Position numbers and translations under genes: made by a program
The notes under the pieces: model-generated
Seen by the model: only the letters and a program-made list of their open reading frames with translations
What the model was told of the DNA's origin: nothing
Database searches by the model: none
In this document: piece by piece, positions 45,910-56,840 of the stretch
Layout: every line of letters starts with the position of its first letter
Position numbering within the stretch: position 1 is the first letter of the stretch
Assembly: GCA_039000515.1 (NCBI GenBank)
Contig: JBCFYV010011164.1
Coordinates: 34,545,021 to 34,609,020 of the forward strand
Reading direction: 5' to 3'
Source: Timema cristinae
Lineage: Eukaryota > Arthropoda > Insecta > Phasmatodea > Timematidae
DNA length: 64,000 nt

Positions 45910-46222
45910 ATAAACGGTGTGACCCCACGATTGAGCTATACCGGGCAAGCGTCCTCCACCGTTAGCGATGATAGCGCTAACATTTGTGGACAGAGGGTGT
46001 CATGCGGTCAGCACAATGAACCATCCATCTAGTAATCCTAGCTCTATAGACCGAAGCCACTGCATATTTATAATAATGTAGCTTCTCATTTGGCCTCACG
46101 AGGCTAAGTCTGACCCCGTTAAAGACCTACTGCTTCACAGAACCTTTCTGGAAGTGCCGGGGATTGAACCTGGGACTTTTGGATTTGTACCCTGGAGTTC
46201 TGAATGCTATACCACAGAGGTG
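45910..46222 (-). mobile_element. SINE with a different tRNA-like head (family G)
   Basis: On the - strand CCACCTCTGTGGTATAGCAT (box A-like) and CCCAGGTTCAATCCCCGGCA (box B) form a good head at 46145-46222. A body follows with GGTCAGACTTAGCCTCGTGA and GGCCAAATGAGAAGCTAC, unlike families A and B. The 3' end near 45910 is uncertain. Confidence 0.65.
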
Positions 46223-46368
46223 GTCAACTTATTGAATTATATAATTAAAATCAGCTATGATCACGATTCCTATATTATAAACGTATTAGTAAATATGTTG
46301 TGTTATCTGATATCCCTCCCTCTCGCGTATTATATATAACTGAGGGGACAACCGACTTGGTTGCCCGT

Positions 46369-46369
<1 letters not shown>

Positions 46370-46401
<32 letters not shown>

Positions 46402-46619
46402 TATTATTATTATTACTATTATTAGCACCGCGTCTTACTATCTGTTCGGGTTATATGCACTTACGCTAATGTGTAATGGTAGGGTGATTGTGAGATGAAA
46501 TGGAGGACCTACAGTTTAAATTGGAACCCGAACCACGCTGGAGGTCTGGCATTCCCACATTCACAAGTTGTAATTAATACACGTCTTGTCAGAGGTGAAG
46601 GAAGGGTTTGGAAATCAGA
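46370..46619 (-). mobile_element. SINE family A, 5' truncated, insertion variant
   Basis: (TTA)n tail, then TAGCACCGCGTCTTACTATC and the body. It stops at GGAAATCAGA. TTGCCCGTA (46361-46369 and 46620-46628) flanks it. It carries the extra TAATTAATACACG segment also seen in reverse in the copy at 47.6 kb. Confidence 0.85.
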
Positions 46620-46806
46620 TTGCCCGTATTAATAACGCTAAGTCTCTCGGAGAATGGTTTAATAAGCCGCCAATAGTATGACATTTCTTTATTCCAAGTG
46701 TTTTTACAGGCTCGAGACTTTACCTTTCTATTGTCCTCCCTTCTTTGCTTCCAAATAGACTCCAGCCTGTTCGTAATAAGAGAGAGACGGTAGAGTGTTG
46801 AAATAC

Positions 46807-47550
46807 CATTAAATATTACAGCCCATAAAGAAGAGTAAAATAATATTTAATTTTGTTGCAATTACATTAAATCTTATAGCCCATAAAGAAGAGTAAAATA
46901 ATATTTAATTTTGTTGCAATTACATTAAATCTTATAGCCCATAAAGAAGAGTAAAATAATATTTAATTTTGTTGCAATTACATTAAATCTTACAACCAAG
47001 AAAGAAGAGTAAAATAATATTTAATTTTGTTGCAATTACATTAAATCTTACAACCAAGAAAGAAGAGTAAAATAATATTTAATTTGGTTGCAATTACATT
47101 AAATCTTACAGCCAAGAAAGAAGAGTAAAATAATATTTAATTTTGTTGCAATAACATTAAATCTTATAGCCCATAAAGAAGAGTAAAATAATATTTAATT
47201 TTGTTGCAATTACATTAAATCTTATAGCCATAAAGAAGAGTAAAATAATATTTAATTTTGTTGCAATTACATTAAATCTTATAGCCCATAAAGAAGAGTA
47301 AAATAATATTTAATTTTGTTGCAATTACATTAAATCTTACAACCAAGAAAGAAGAGTAAAATAATATTTAATTTTGTTGCAATAATATTAAATCTTATAA
47401 CCCATAAAGAAGAGTAAAATAATATTTAATTTTCTTGCAATTACATTAAATCTTACAGCCAAGAAAGAAGAGTAAAATAATATTTAATTTTGTTGCAATT
47501 TCATTAAATCTTACAGCCAAGAAAGAATAGTAAAATAATATTTAACTTTG
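46807..47550 (+). repeat. 58-bp tandem array, about 13 copies
   Basis: The unit contains CATTAAATCTTATAGCCCAT, AAAGAAGAGTAAAATAATAT and TTAATTTTGTTGCAATTA. Two sequence types alternate in blocks: one with ATAGCCCATAAAG and one with ACAACCAAGAAAG or ACAGCCAAGAAAG. The copies are otherwise nearly identical. There are no spacers, so it is not a CRISPR array. Confidence 0.95.
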
Positions 47551-47623
47551 AATATCATGAACTTACTATAGCTGAATTTCATAAGAGGTACGAAAAATTA
47601 TATTATTAAATAATTATATATAC

Positions 47624-47918
47624 GGTGACCTGGTGGTCTAGGGTAAGGTGTCAGATTTCTGTGCTGGGGGTCCGGGGTTCAATCCTTGGTTCCGGCACAC
47701 ATTTATCTGATTGCCAAACCCTTCCTTCACCTCTGACAAGACGTGTATTAATCACAACTTGTGAATGTGTGTAATGCCAGGCTCTCACCGTGGTTCGGAT
47801 TCCACGTTAAACTTTAGGTCCTCCATTTCATCTCACAATCACCCTACCATTCATTACACATTAGCGCAAGTGCGTATAATCCGAACGGGTAGTAAGATGC
47901 GATGCTAATAATAATAAT
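47624..47918 (+). mobile_element. SINE family A, full length, insertion variant
   Basis: Box A GGTGGTCTAGGGTAAGG, box B GGGGTTCAATCCTTGG, body with CGTGTATTAATCACAAC inserted relative to other copies, tail ATCCGAACGGGTAGTAAGAT and (TAA)n. CATT is also duplicated near 47850. Confidence 0.88.
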
Positions 47919-48029
47919 CTATATAGTGTGTTCGTTTTATATGATTATTACAAAAATTACCTACTAGGTCTACTTACATATTATTTTCATTTGTCAAATC
48001 ACAAAAACACATGTTCTACAGCTTTATAT

Positions 48030-48303
48030 GGTGACCTGGTGATCTAGGGGTAAGGTGTCAGACTTCTATGCTGGCGGTCGGGGTTCAAACCTCGGTCCCG
48101 GCAAAGATTTATCTGATTACCAAACCCTTCCTTCACCTCTGACAAGTTATCTTGTGAATGTGGGGAATGCCAGGCCTCCACCGTGGTTCGGATTCCACGT
48201 TAAACCTTAGGTCCTCCATTTCATCTAATAATCACCCTACCATTACACATTAGCGTAAGAGCGTATAACCCGAACGGGTAGTAAGACGTGGGGCTAATAA
48301 TAA
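48030..48303 (+). mobile_element. SINE family A, full length, with TSD
   Basis: Complete head, body and tail. TACAGCTTTA at 48017-48026 and 48304-48313 is the target-site duplication. It lies about 110 bases from the previous copy in the same orientation. Confidence 0.9.
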
Positions 48304-48779
48304 TACAGCTTTACAGTTGTAATAATAGTCAAATTCTCCGTTACGGGCTTACCCTCTTACCCTCAACTCTGTAATACAGTCGGTTAGAAATAGTAAATTT
48401 ACACGAACACTATTGCACGTGGATCATTTCCGATTAAACATTAATGGAGATAAAGAGTTAACAGAAGTTTCTAATACAGAACATTAATAAAATATGAAAC
48501 TATATTTGGATACAAACTGCATTGAAAAAGCTGGTTTTGACCATTTTAGAATATCTTCACAGATACTCATTGTGCACAAATCTTTATTCTATCATAATAG
48601 GGACATACTGTAGTTATTAACAAGAAACTTTGTCGCTTTTTCCCCCTTCGTCACCGCGGAAAGTTTCCAGTAATCATTCAAATACGAATGCACTGAACAC
48701 ATTTCTTTTCTTTTACTTTCAATACCTCGCGCGAGCCGGTAGCTGAGTCGGGCCTGCTATGACAAACACTCTTAACTAC
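48304..48779. other. Intergenic, nothing recognised
   Basis: No gene or repeat was recognised. Confidence 0.35.
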
Positions 48780-48973
48780 GCAAAGGATTTTAGGGATGAG
48801 GAAAGCTATATTTATAGGAAGTCTACACGCATTTACGTGGAGGGAGAGTGGAAAACCATTTTAGAAAATCGACCCTTAGTACACCCGACTGAGATTCGAA
48901 CCTCGACCCCTCTATCATCGGCAATCTAGACCAACACGAAAGTAGCACGTTAGACTACGTGGCCACCGAAGCG
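48780..48973 (-). mobile_element. SINE family B copy
   Basis: The - strand head CCCGCTTCGGTGGCCACGTA, box B GAGGTTCGAATCTCAGTCGG and the body are all recognisable. The tail is shortened at about 48785. Confidence 0.8.
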
Positions 48974-48984
48974 GGAGATATACT

Positions 48985-49176
48985 AATCACGCTAATGTAT
49001 TAGGGATGAGCAAAGTTGAATTTAGAGGAAGTTTACTCGCATTTGCGTAAGAGGAGAGTGGAAAGTATTTAGGAATAAACTTCATCACACCCAAATGAGA
49101 CTCGATTCCCGATATCTCCGGCAATGGCAGCTCAGTCTTTGAGAGAGTGACGTCTCAGACGTCTCGACCACCTAAG
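48985..49176 (-). mobile_element. SINE family B copy, adjacent to the previous one
   Basis: GGGATGAGCAAAGTTGAATT, ACTCGCATTTGCGTAAGAGG and a decayed box B (GGAATCGAGTCTC in reverse) follow the family order. The 5' end CACTTAGGTGGTCGAGACGT lies near 49176. Confidence 0.7.
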
Positions 49177-49826
49177 TGTTTTCTTATGGAACTAAACGAC
49201 ACGATTACAGTTACGATTTGATTCCCTAAAAAATTCATAGGAATCGGTTAACCCGGTTACATTTTCCCTCTCGCAAACGGGTTGCCAATTTAGCCACCCT
49301 ACAATATCGGCTTCTACCAGATTGTACTGGTTGTTCAAGTACAGAGAAAAAGCGAACAAATGTAGGTGCCGGCGGACCATAAGAACTTTATTAATTGGAT
49401 CTTCTTGTGAAACAGGCCGTCATAGCCATTAAGGTGACCCCGCCTAAAGGAGCGCTGATACGAGTAGCAAACGTTCACATCTCTCGCATGTTTTTATTCA
49501 AAATATGGTCTACATCAAAATGTAGGAGGGAAATATCATTATGATTCCATGGGGTTAAAACCCTAAAATTTTGATATAAAAGATTATCATTATTTCACGT
49601 TAAATAGTTCTATTACAGTTCATCAATCAAAGTAAATGGTTAGAATCATAGATTTAACCTTCAATATTTTAACAGAGCTACATCAGAACGTTCTAAGAAG
49701 ATTGAAGATCCTTTAAATGGTTTTTGAGATTCAGAACTTCCATTTCTAAAAGAAGCACGTCAATATGAGGATATTTATCCTCAAATAGACAGTTCCTTTT
49801 AGTAAATGAGCTAAATACCAGTATTG
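49177..49826. other. Intergenic, nothing recognised
   Basis: No gene or repeat was recognised. Confidence 0.35.
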
Positions 49827-50172
49827 ATGATCGAGTGGTCTAAGACGCTAAACCCACATTGCACTTGGCCGCATATAATCGAGGCGCTGGCCGTGCTGGA
49901 GGGGTGTTTTTTTAATATTTGATTTATCATCGTGGTTTTCCCATCCTCTGAACACGCGAGTGCGAGTACACTTCCTCTCAACTAACTTCCTAGTGTTTCT
50001 TCCTTTAGATAAATGTGTGATTATTTATTTTAAGTAAACCGCGTCCAGGATTTATTTTTTCTAAACTAGATTCTTATCTTTCTTTACTAAAATGCGGGTA
50101 CAAGGTACAAATCCTTTATTTTATACATTCCTTATAATCTGTCCGGTCGGGTAGTGAGACGGGGAGCGAAGA
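49827..50172 (+). mobile_element. SINE family B, decayed and interrupted
   Basis: ATCGAGTGGTCTAAGACGCT, GTGGTTTTCCCATCCTCTG and the tail CCGGTCGGGTAGTGAGACGG are present. About 120 bases of extra AT-rich sequence lie between body and tail. Confidence 0.5.
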
Positions 50173-51159
50173 AAATATACGTATTTATTTTGGTATAGTC
50201 GTCGTAAAGGAATATCAGGTTACAAAAACATACACACTACAAAGAGTAGGCTACTTGAATATAACAGAATAATATATTTTTTTTAGTTTCTTCATGCGCC
50301 CGTGATTGACTTTCGCTTTTAGAGCTTTCAGGTTTTTTTTTTTTTTTTACGGGATAGGATTTGATCGTTAATTCTGTTAGCTGAAGCGAAATAACTACGC
50401 AGCCCCGGATTACTATTTGCATCAATAGTTGTATTGTACAATGAGTCGATTAAAGTGCTTTAGAAGATTGATCGAATTTTTTTTTACCCCTTTACCACAA
50501 GTTTTTATTAGGTACTTAAGAATGGAACGTTGTTTACCTCTGAAGCCTTTTTGCCTATAAGTTTTAATATGCATTTGTCGAGAGAAAATCATGTGCACAC
50601 GTGTTACTCTTACAGATAAAAACAAGGTTTTTTTACGACTGATGTTTTACGATCAAATATTAATATCACATGAAAACTACCTTACATTGTGAAATCTTAA
50701 AAGAAGATTTTACAATACTTACAAAGATTGCGCAGTTTCTCGTATTTGATGGACGAAGTCGGCGTTCTAATACTGGCCTGGTTTATTGGAGGGGGTTGTT
50801 TACATGATTTTCCTCCGCCTTTCTCCCCGCAAATTCCTATATGCTAGTAACATTTGTTTAGTGCGCCTTCAAACTATAATAATAATAATAATTTTTATTT
50901 ATTATAATCCTCGCAAACTCGTGTGTATTTCCTATTAGTTAACCTCCTCATCCTTACCACCTAGGATTACAACATAGTGGACTGTCTTTGACTGATAAAT
51001 CAAGGTTAGAATACCTGTCAGATGCACGAACAATTTAAAGAAAATACCTAGTAACTATTGTGAGATAATGGTAGGAATAGCATATACACAAATATTCTAC
51101 AGTCGTAGGTATTTAAAGGAAGGAACCGTTTTTAACAGTTATTAAATTTTCTAAAACAA
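50173..51159. other. Intergenic with a SINE scrap
   Basis: A family B fragment (GTTCTAATACTGGCCTGG, GCCTTTCTCCCCGCAAATTC) lies at about 50755-50850. Nothing else was recognised. Confidence 0.4.
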
Positions 51160-51262
51160 TCTCCATACGTCAGTTAATCTGATCTGCAACTGGTACTTTG
51201 GTAGGTACTATCATTAGGCCTACATATGAAATAATACCAATAATAAAGTAAAATGTTATCAA
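51160..51262 (+). repeat. Dispersed repeat family E, fragment
   Basis: CCATACGTCAGTTAATCTGA, TCTGCAACTGGTACTTTGG and TAAAGTAAAATGTTATCAAT match the other copies. Confidence 0.5.
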
Positions 51263-51964
51263 TATTTACTTTAATTTTTTTTTCTTCTAAAACTTGCTTT
51301 CTACCTGAATCATAATGTGTATTTATATTTGCTCATTTGTTTGCTTGAGAGTATTTCCGATTCTTCTGTTATCTAAGACACTGCGGTCTCGTTAGTAATA
51401 TAATTAAAAACTCGACTTATTCATTGCAGAACAGTTGGCTTGTGAAGCTCCTGTAATTACAATGGAAATAAGGAAAACTCCATATTAACGAGGTAATTTA
51501 TGTTCACTTCTCTTTTATTTAAATGTACCAACGATTGGGAAAGCGCTGAAAACGTTAATTTTTTTTTGAGCTCTTAGAAAGATTTTAGAAACTCCTCCTT
51601 ATAATTTAATCGTTCACTGATTTATTTGGGATTAATTTAACGCAATAAATATATAAAGTAATTTTTATCTAATTTTTTAAATTTGACTATTTTACTTGCG
51701 CCTTCCAAAATGTATTTTATAAAAACCAAAGACAACACAAAATATGTAAACATCAAACACGAGAGCTGGGAATGTTTTCATTGTGCATTCAGGGCTTCTA
51801 ACGACTTATCCTTGATTTATTCTGTGATTAATACAACAACCAGACCCTATACATCTAATTTATCACTTAACGAAATTGAGCAAATTCTACGTTTCACGAT
51901 TATACAATTTCAACCTTCGTTGGGATTAACCCGGGTACGGGCACTATCTAGAGTCCAATTTTCA
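51263..51964. other. Intergenic with an unrecognised open frame
   Basis: A frame of 104 codons at 51683-51997 (TTG start in the six-frame reading, first ATG at 51710) has no motif I recognise and runs into a family E repeat at its end. It is probably not a gene. Confidence 0.35.
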
Positions 51965-52262
51965 CAGGAACAACCTTATCTGAGAGTTAGATGCTAGACT
52001 TATTCATACGTCAGGTCACTTGATCTGTAGCTGTTACTTATTACTATCAGTACCTATAAAATAACATTAAATAATAATGTAGTAAAATTAAATTAATGTT
52101 GAGTACAAAAAAAAAAAAGATTGTATAACAAGCACCTTTATCTGACAGCTAAAAAGGGTGCTAGATCTTATTTCACTTATTCATACGTCAGTTAGCTGTC
52201 ACTTTTGATAGGTAATATCAATACCTATAACATAATATTAATAATAGAGTACTATGTGATCA
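51965..52262 (+). repeat. Dispersed repeat family E, two copies in tandem
   Basis: Two units of about 140 bases, at 51965-52105 and 52118-52262, share CCTTATCTGA, TTATTCATACGTCAG and ATCAATACCTATAACATAA-like wording. Confidence 0.65.
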
Positions 52263-52794
52263 ATGTTGGCCACAAACAAGTTTGGATTTTCTCAAAGTTT
52301 CATCCTACCAAAAATGTTATTATAGAATTAATGAAAGGTTGCCAGATATCTGTCCTGGGTCACGAGTTTACCTTCGTTTAAAAGGTTATTCTTATCCTCC
52401 ATTACAGTTGGGCTATGAGTTCCTTCTGGAGAATTGTAAACAAGACGTACTGATGTACTAGCTCGGTCCCGGCTACTGTGGCGCTTCATTTAGGATGGTT
52501 GTAAATGGTGTCTCAAGCTGAGTGAAAAACAGCAGGTGATGACAACAAAATGCCAAGCTTTGCAGTCAGCACCAAAGAAGCCACAGAGCTACTGTAGATA
52601 TATAGGGGTGATATTTTCCATAAATGGTTTTCCCAAGTCCTTAAAGAAAATTCTTATGTATTTCTTAAACATTACTCTTAAATCACCCTTACCCAAACAT
52701 ACTTTTTATTAATATGTCTAACCTCTGTAAGAGACATACGGTACATCATTTATAAAAATTAATCTTAGTAACATTCTTTGTCTCATGTTTTCAG
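52263..52794. other. Sequence upstream of the first recognised TRPM exon
   Basis: It ends with a pyrimidine-containing acceptor TCTCATGTTTTCAG. No upstream coding exon with the expected WIE/FIP-type N-terminal wording was found here. Confidence 0.5.
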
Positions 52795-52957
52795 ATGTTG
52801 CTGTGGGTTGTCGCTCACATTTCATGTGGGCCTGGGTGCTGACATTAGTTGTGAGGGTGTGGATCCATGGACTCCTTCTCGCCACACTAAACCATCCCCC
52901 ACCGACGCCTATGGTACTATTGAGTTCCAAGGAGGACCACATCCTAGCAAGGCACAG
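52795..52957 (+). CDS. TRPM-like cation channel, exon a (partial gene)
   Basis: The first recognised exon of a TRPM (melastatin) channel. Such channels are plasma-membrane or organelle cation channels. The acceptor TTTTCAG ends at 52794 and the donor CAG|GTATTC follows 52957. The exon starts with the last base of a split codon and reads CCCGLSLTFHVGLGADISCE, later PTDAYGTIEFQGGPHPSKAQ. The CCCG cluster and the TDAYGTIEFQGG block are typical of the extreme N-terminus of insect TRPM. Because it begins mid-codon, at least one coding exon lies upstream and was not found. An open frame on the - strand over this exon is a shadow. Confidence 0.9.
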
Positions 52958-53845
52958 GTATTCATTCCCTCTTTAAATAATCCACACATTCTTGATGTGA
53001 ATAGAAGTAGTTTCGATCTCAACAATATCTTATTATAATCTAGGTCTGAACTTTTCAGTTAGGGAGGAAGTAACTCTCCATCAACCAACCTGAGTATAAA
53101 ACCATCAGATGTAGAACAGCCACAGAGAGTTTGAATACAGTGCCTGATTCTGACTAAAATGGTTGAATACTATAGTTCAAATCATAGACCTTGAGGAATA
53201 TTGGTATATTTCTTCTCACTTGCTCTAATTATCTAAATGCTCGTATTATTAAGTTGTCAATAACATTTGTGTTAGTTGTATGAATGAAATAAATAAAGTG
53301 AAATTGGTAGGTTATATACGCTCTAAAAATGTGTGTAACATTTCAAAGTTCACCACTTATGTTTGATTAGGGAAGGAATTTCAAAACACATTAATGGGTG
53401 ATTTAAAAATTGTATAGTTGGTTAAAATAAACCAATTTTTTTCTCTTTTACTTGAGCTTTGTTACTATTCATAATTATAACATCCTGATTATGATCTAAT
53501 TTTATAAATATTCAGAAATAAAAGTTCTAAAAGATGGGTTATTACTGTCTTTTTTTAAAAATCATTATTTTATTTGCTTGTATTTCTTGAGAGTTTTAGG
53601 AAATATTTAACTCAAGGTAAGACCAATAATTTAGCTCTATAGGTAAGGCTTTTAATTTTCTCAGTCTCATTTGTAATAAAAACTATATTGGTCCATTTCA
53701 AATTTCTTCCTCAGAAACAAAAAGAAGGCTCATTTATATATGAGAGGATTGTGTCCTCAAGTTTCTCATTTCCCACACTAATTCACTGAAAAATTAGGTA
53801 GGTAAGCCACTAGATAAAGCTTGATTTACTCTGGTTTTCTTACAG
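52958..53845 (+). other. TRPM intron a-b
   Basis: 888 bases with GT...AG ends. AT-rich. No mobile element was recognised. Confidence 0.85.
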
Positions 53846-54058
53846 TATGTGCGGTTGGCCTACGACACCCGCCCAGAGCTGATTGTGCAGTTGTTCACAA
53901 GAGAGTGGAGTCTGGAACTCCCAAAACTCCTCATCACAGTGCAGGGGGTAAGGCCAATTTTGAGCTGCAGCCCAAGCTCAAGAAAGTCCTGCGCAAAGGA
54001 CTGCTCAAGGCCGCAAAGACCACTGGCGCATGGATATTCACCGGTGGTACCAACACTG
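53846..54058 (+). CDS. TRPM-like cation channel, exon b, with one-base frameshift
   Basis: Acceptor CTTACAG and donor ACTG|GTGAGAG. It reads [34 protein letters not shown], then, in the next frame, [20 protein letters not shown] and [18 protein letters not shown]. The start of the SLOG-like N-terminal homology region is here. Between VQG and GKANF the run of 5 G at 53944-53948 is one short. With six G the exon would be 214 bases and in phase with its neighbours. As written, translation would run off frame and stop. It may be an assembly or sequencing error, an individual mutation or a genuine defect. Everything around it is strongly conserved. Confidence 0.92.
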
Positions 54059-54791
54059 GTGAGAGATCATCTTACTTTAACCAACAACCCACCATGGCAA
54101 AGTGTTAAGCACCTTCCCTCAGGAAATAAGAAAAGAATAATGGTTTCTGTTTGTTGGTAATCGACGAATGATATATAACTCCTTAGTTCAGTCGATAGCA
54201 CATCTGCTTACTGAGCTAAGAGTTCCGGGTTTCATATCTGCTGTAACTGAAAAATGTTTTACCTGAGTTTTATTTATAAGTGATGATGAATTGACAACTG
54301 GGATATTGGATATTGTATTTGCTTTAGAATTAAAACGTTTGTAATCCATATACCTACTTATATAATAGGCTAAAAAAGTGCAGTATAACTATTCTTTAAA
54401 ATTGTGCTGATGGAATTTACTGACTTTTCTGAGCTTTTTAAATTATTTACTTTTTTTATGTTAGGTGGGTTTATTTTTGTGTTTATGAAGTGTGTGTTAA
54501 ATAAATACCTTACACCCCCCTAGCTTTTAAAATATTAACAAAATTGTCACTTTTCATAGATTCTAACTACATGTAATGTTTGATTTCCATCTTCACTTAT
54601 TAGTTTTACCAATCACAGAAAATCTATATAAGTGTAGAGAACTACAGGCTAAACACTACACTATATATGACATATAATTAACTAAATCAAGCCCATCCTA
54701 AACATAGCGTTTACATTCAAAGAAGATGAGAGGATTTTCTACTCAAATTATTTTTAAGAGCTTAACTGTATGTGAAATATGTATGTTCCAG
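54059..54791 (+). other. TRPM intron b-c
   Basis: 733 bases with GT...AG ends. It contains a tRNA-like SINE head at about 54177-54250 (box A-like TTAGTTCAGTCGATAGCAC, box B-like CCGGGTTTCATATCTGC) of the same type as the one at 10.8 kb. Confidence 0.8.
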
Positions 54792-54951
54792 GCGTGACAA
54801 GGCAGGTGGGCGATGCACTCTTGCTAGAGAGGTCTCAACGCAGTGGGAGAGTAGTCAGTATAGGGATTGCCCCCTGGGGAATCGTCGAGAATAACCATGA
54901 ACTTGTGGGCCTCAATCGTGATGTTCCATATCATTCCATATCTTCTCCTAG
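54792..54951 (+). CDS. TRPM-like cation channel, exon c
   Basis: Acceptor TTCCAG and donor CCTAG|GTATTA. 160 bases reading VTRQVGDALLLERSQRSGRV, VSIGIAPWGIVENNHELVGL and NRDVPYHSISSPR. The GIAPWG and NHELVG blocks belong to the TRPM N-terminal homology region. The phase agrees with exon b (split Gly codon) and exon d (split Arg codon). Confidence 0.95.
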
Positions 54952-55289
54952 GTATTAATAATGTTGTTTTGTTTAAATCTTTGTCGGTAGGGGTGTGTGA
55001 AGCTTTGAAACTTCAATTGGGCTTCAAAACAAATATAAGCTTTGACTTTTCTTCTTTTTTTTTTTTAAGTTGGTTTTGACAATTACAAAGCTCCACCAGT
55101 AAAGATATTGACAGTTAAAATACTCGATTTATGATCATTTTATTCAGTCTGATCTGTTGTATACATTAAAAATCAATATTCTTATAGAAAAAAATCTGAA
55201 GTAATTTAACTATAAGTAGCAATAATAACTCTAACTAATAATAACATACTATAAATTTTTTTTAAATAAATTTTATGAATTTGACAACA

Positions 55290-56560
55290 TTATACAGATC
55301 AAATAACTGGGGATAATCATTGTGAATTTTGACGAAATAGATCAACAACGGATCAGATCTATATTATTCGGCAAATATTAATAAAAAATGTGGGAATACA
55401 TCAACAATTCATCAATTATTCATAGATTTTAAAAAGCCCTATGATTCCATTAAAATAAATAAATTATATGGCATTTTAGTAAGTTTGGGATACCCAAAAA
55501 AACTTGTTGAGATAATTGAGGTATGTTTTACTGATACGGGCAGGAGGGTGTGGGTTGGATGTTACCTATCAGATACTTTTGAAATACATAATGGGTTTAT
55601 ACAAGGAGATGCACTTTCCCCATTACTTTTTAATCTAGCCTTAAAATATGCTCTTAGGGTAACGCAAGAGAGTAGAGAAGGGTTGATACTAAACAGCACA
55701 AGGCAACTATTAGGATCTGTAGATGATTTAGCTTTGTTGGGCAATATTAAGGGATCTTATGCAAGAAATTCAGAAATTTTATTAAAGATTAGTAAGGAAA
55801 TATGTTTAGAAGGGAATTCTGAAAAGATTAATCAAATGATCACACAGATAACTCAGATTTGGGTTGAAGACTTGACGTATATGATCACACAGAGACCACA
55901 GGTTGGGGTCTATAATTTACAGATTACTGTGCACAACATATCATTTGACAGGGTTAATGAGTTTAAATATTTAGTAACAATATTAACTAGCAAAACCGAC
56001 ATTAGATTGGAAAATAGGAAAAAAATAAAGTCAGGGAAATTATTAGCTCAGTAAGTAGTTGACATCAATTGCTTTCAAGGAATGTATAACTCAAAATATA
56101 CAAAAAAAATCATTTTACCCGTTGTTTTCTATAGGAGTGACAAAAACAAATTTAGGGGGTTCGAAAATAAGGTGCTTAGGAAGATATCTGGTTATTAAAG
56201 GGACAAGGCTACTGGGTGGTGGAGGAGGTTACATAATTATGAGTTACATAACCTGTACTCATCTTAAGACATTGCTAGGATAGTAAAGTCTCGCAGATTA
56301 CTGTGGGAAAGACATGCAGAGCAAATTGGAGATTCTAGAACCTTATTCGGTATATTGACAGGCAAACCTAATGGGAAGAGACCATTGGAAAGACTTAGAC
56401 ACAGATGGGAGAACAACATTAGAATGGACCTGAAATATATAGTGTTTAATGAGGTGGACTGGATAGAACTAGCTCAAGATAGGGATAAGTGGCCTACTTT
56501 TGTAAGTGCAACAATGAACTTTAAAGGTTCCTAATGCCATAGAGTAATTAAGGAATAATA
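55290..56560 (+). pseudogene. Non-LTR reverse transcriptase fragment in TRPM intron
   Basis: 5' truncated. It reads GDNHCEF, a stop, RNRSTTDQIYIIRQIL, then after a frameshift HQLFIDFKKPYDSIK (motif A), VWVGCYLSDTFEIHNGFIQG, GDALSPLLFNLALKYALR (motif B) and GSVDDLALLG in the place of motif C. The usual YADD is SVDD here, so the box is altered. The main open frame is 55485-56054. Beyond it the C-terminal part continues with breaks (VLRKISGY, ARIVKSRRLLWERHAEQIGD, NGKRPLERLRHRWENNI, WPTFVSATMNFKGS). It is the same family as the copy at 4.85 kb and is in the same orientation as the host gene. Confidence 0.88.
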
Positions 56561-56840
56561 ACTTTATTTGTTAGAATAAAATGAAATACTACATACAAAT
56601 GTTCCATGAAACATTTTCAAAGTAATGTTGTTCATAAAGTTATATAAATAACACAATATAATATCTTTTCAAGGATAAAACAATTAATAAAAAATATTCA
56701 AACTTCTATTCCGTTTCAAGAATAATTCATATATTTGATTCGAGCTCGTTGCTTTGAATTAAAAAAGTGGATTTCCCACCCCCTAAAAATAAGAATTGTA
56801 TTATTTAATATTGATAGTGGATAACTTTATCTGCCTATGG

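Noticed and set aside
46145..46222. Possible functional tRNA gene on the - strand
   Set aside because: Both boxes are present, but a conserved SINE body follows and the acceptor ends do not pair.
46807..47550. Regular repeats that could suggest a CRISPR array
   Set aside because: The units abut without unique spacers, are 58 bp long and lie in a eukaryotic genome. It is a minisatellite.
51683..51997. 104-codon frame 1 kb upstream of TRPM, tested as the missing N-terminal exon
   Set aside because: KTKDNTK resembles wording before the CCCG motif, but the following bases give no donor in the phase needed to join exon a, and the frame runs into a family E repeat.
53821..54108. Reading the two overlapping frames in TRPM exon b as a separate gene or a short intron
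   Set aside because: The GTAAGG after the G run looks like a donor, but protein conservation continues without a gap, so one missing base explains it better.
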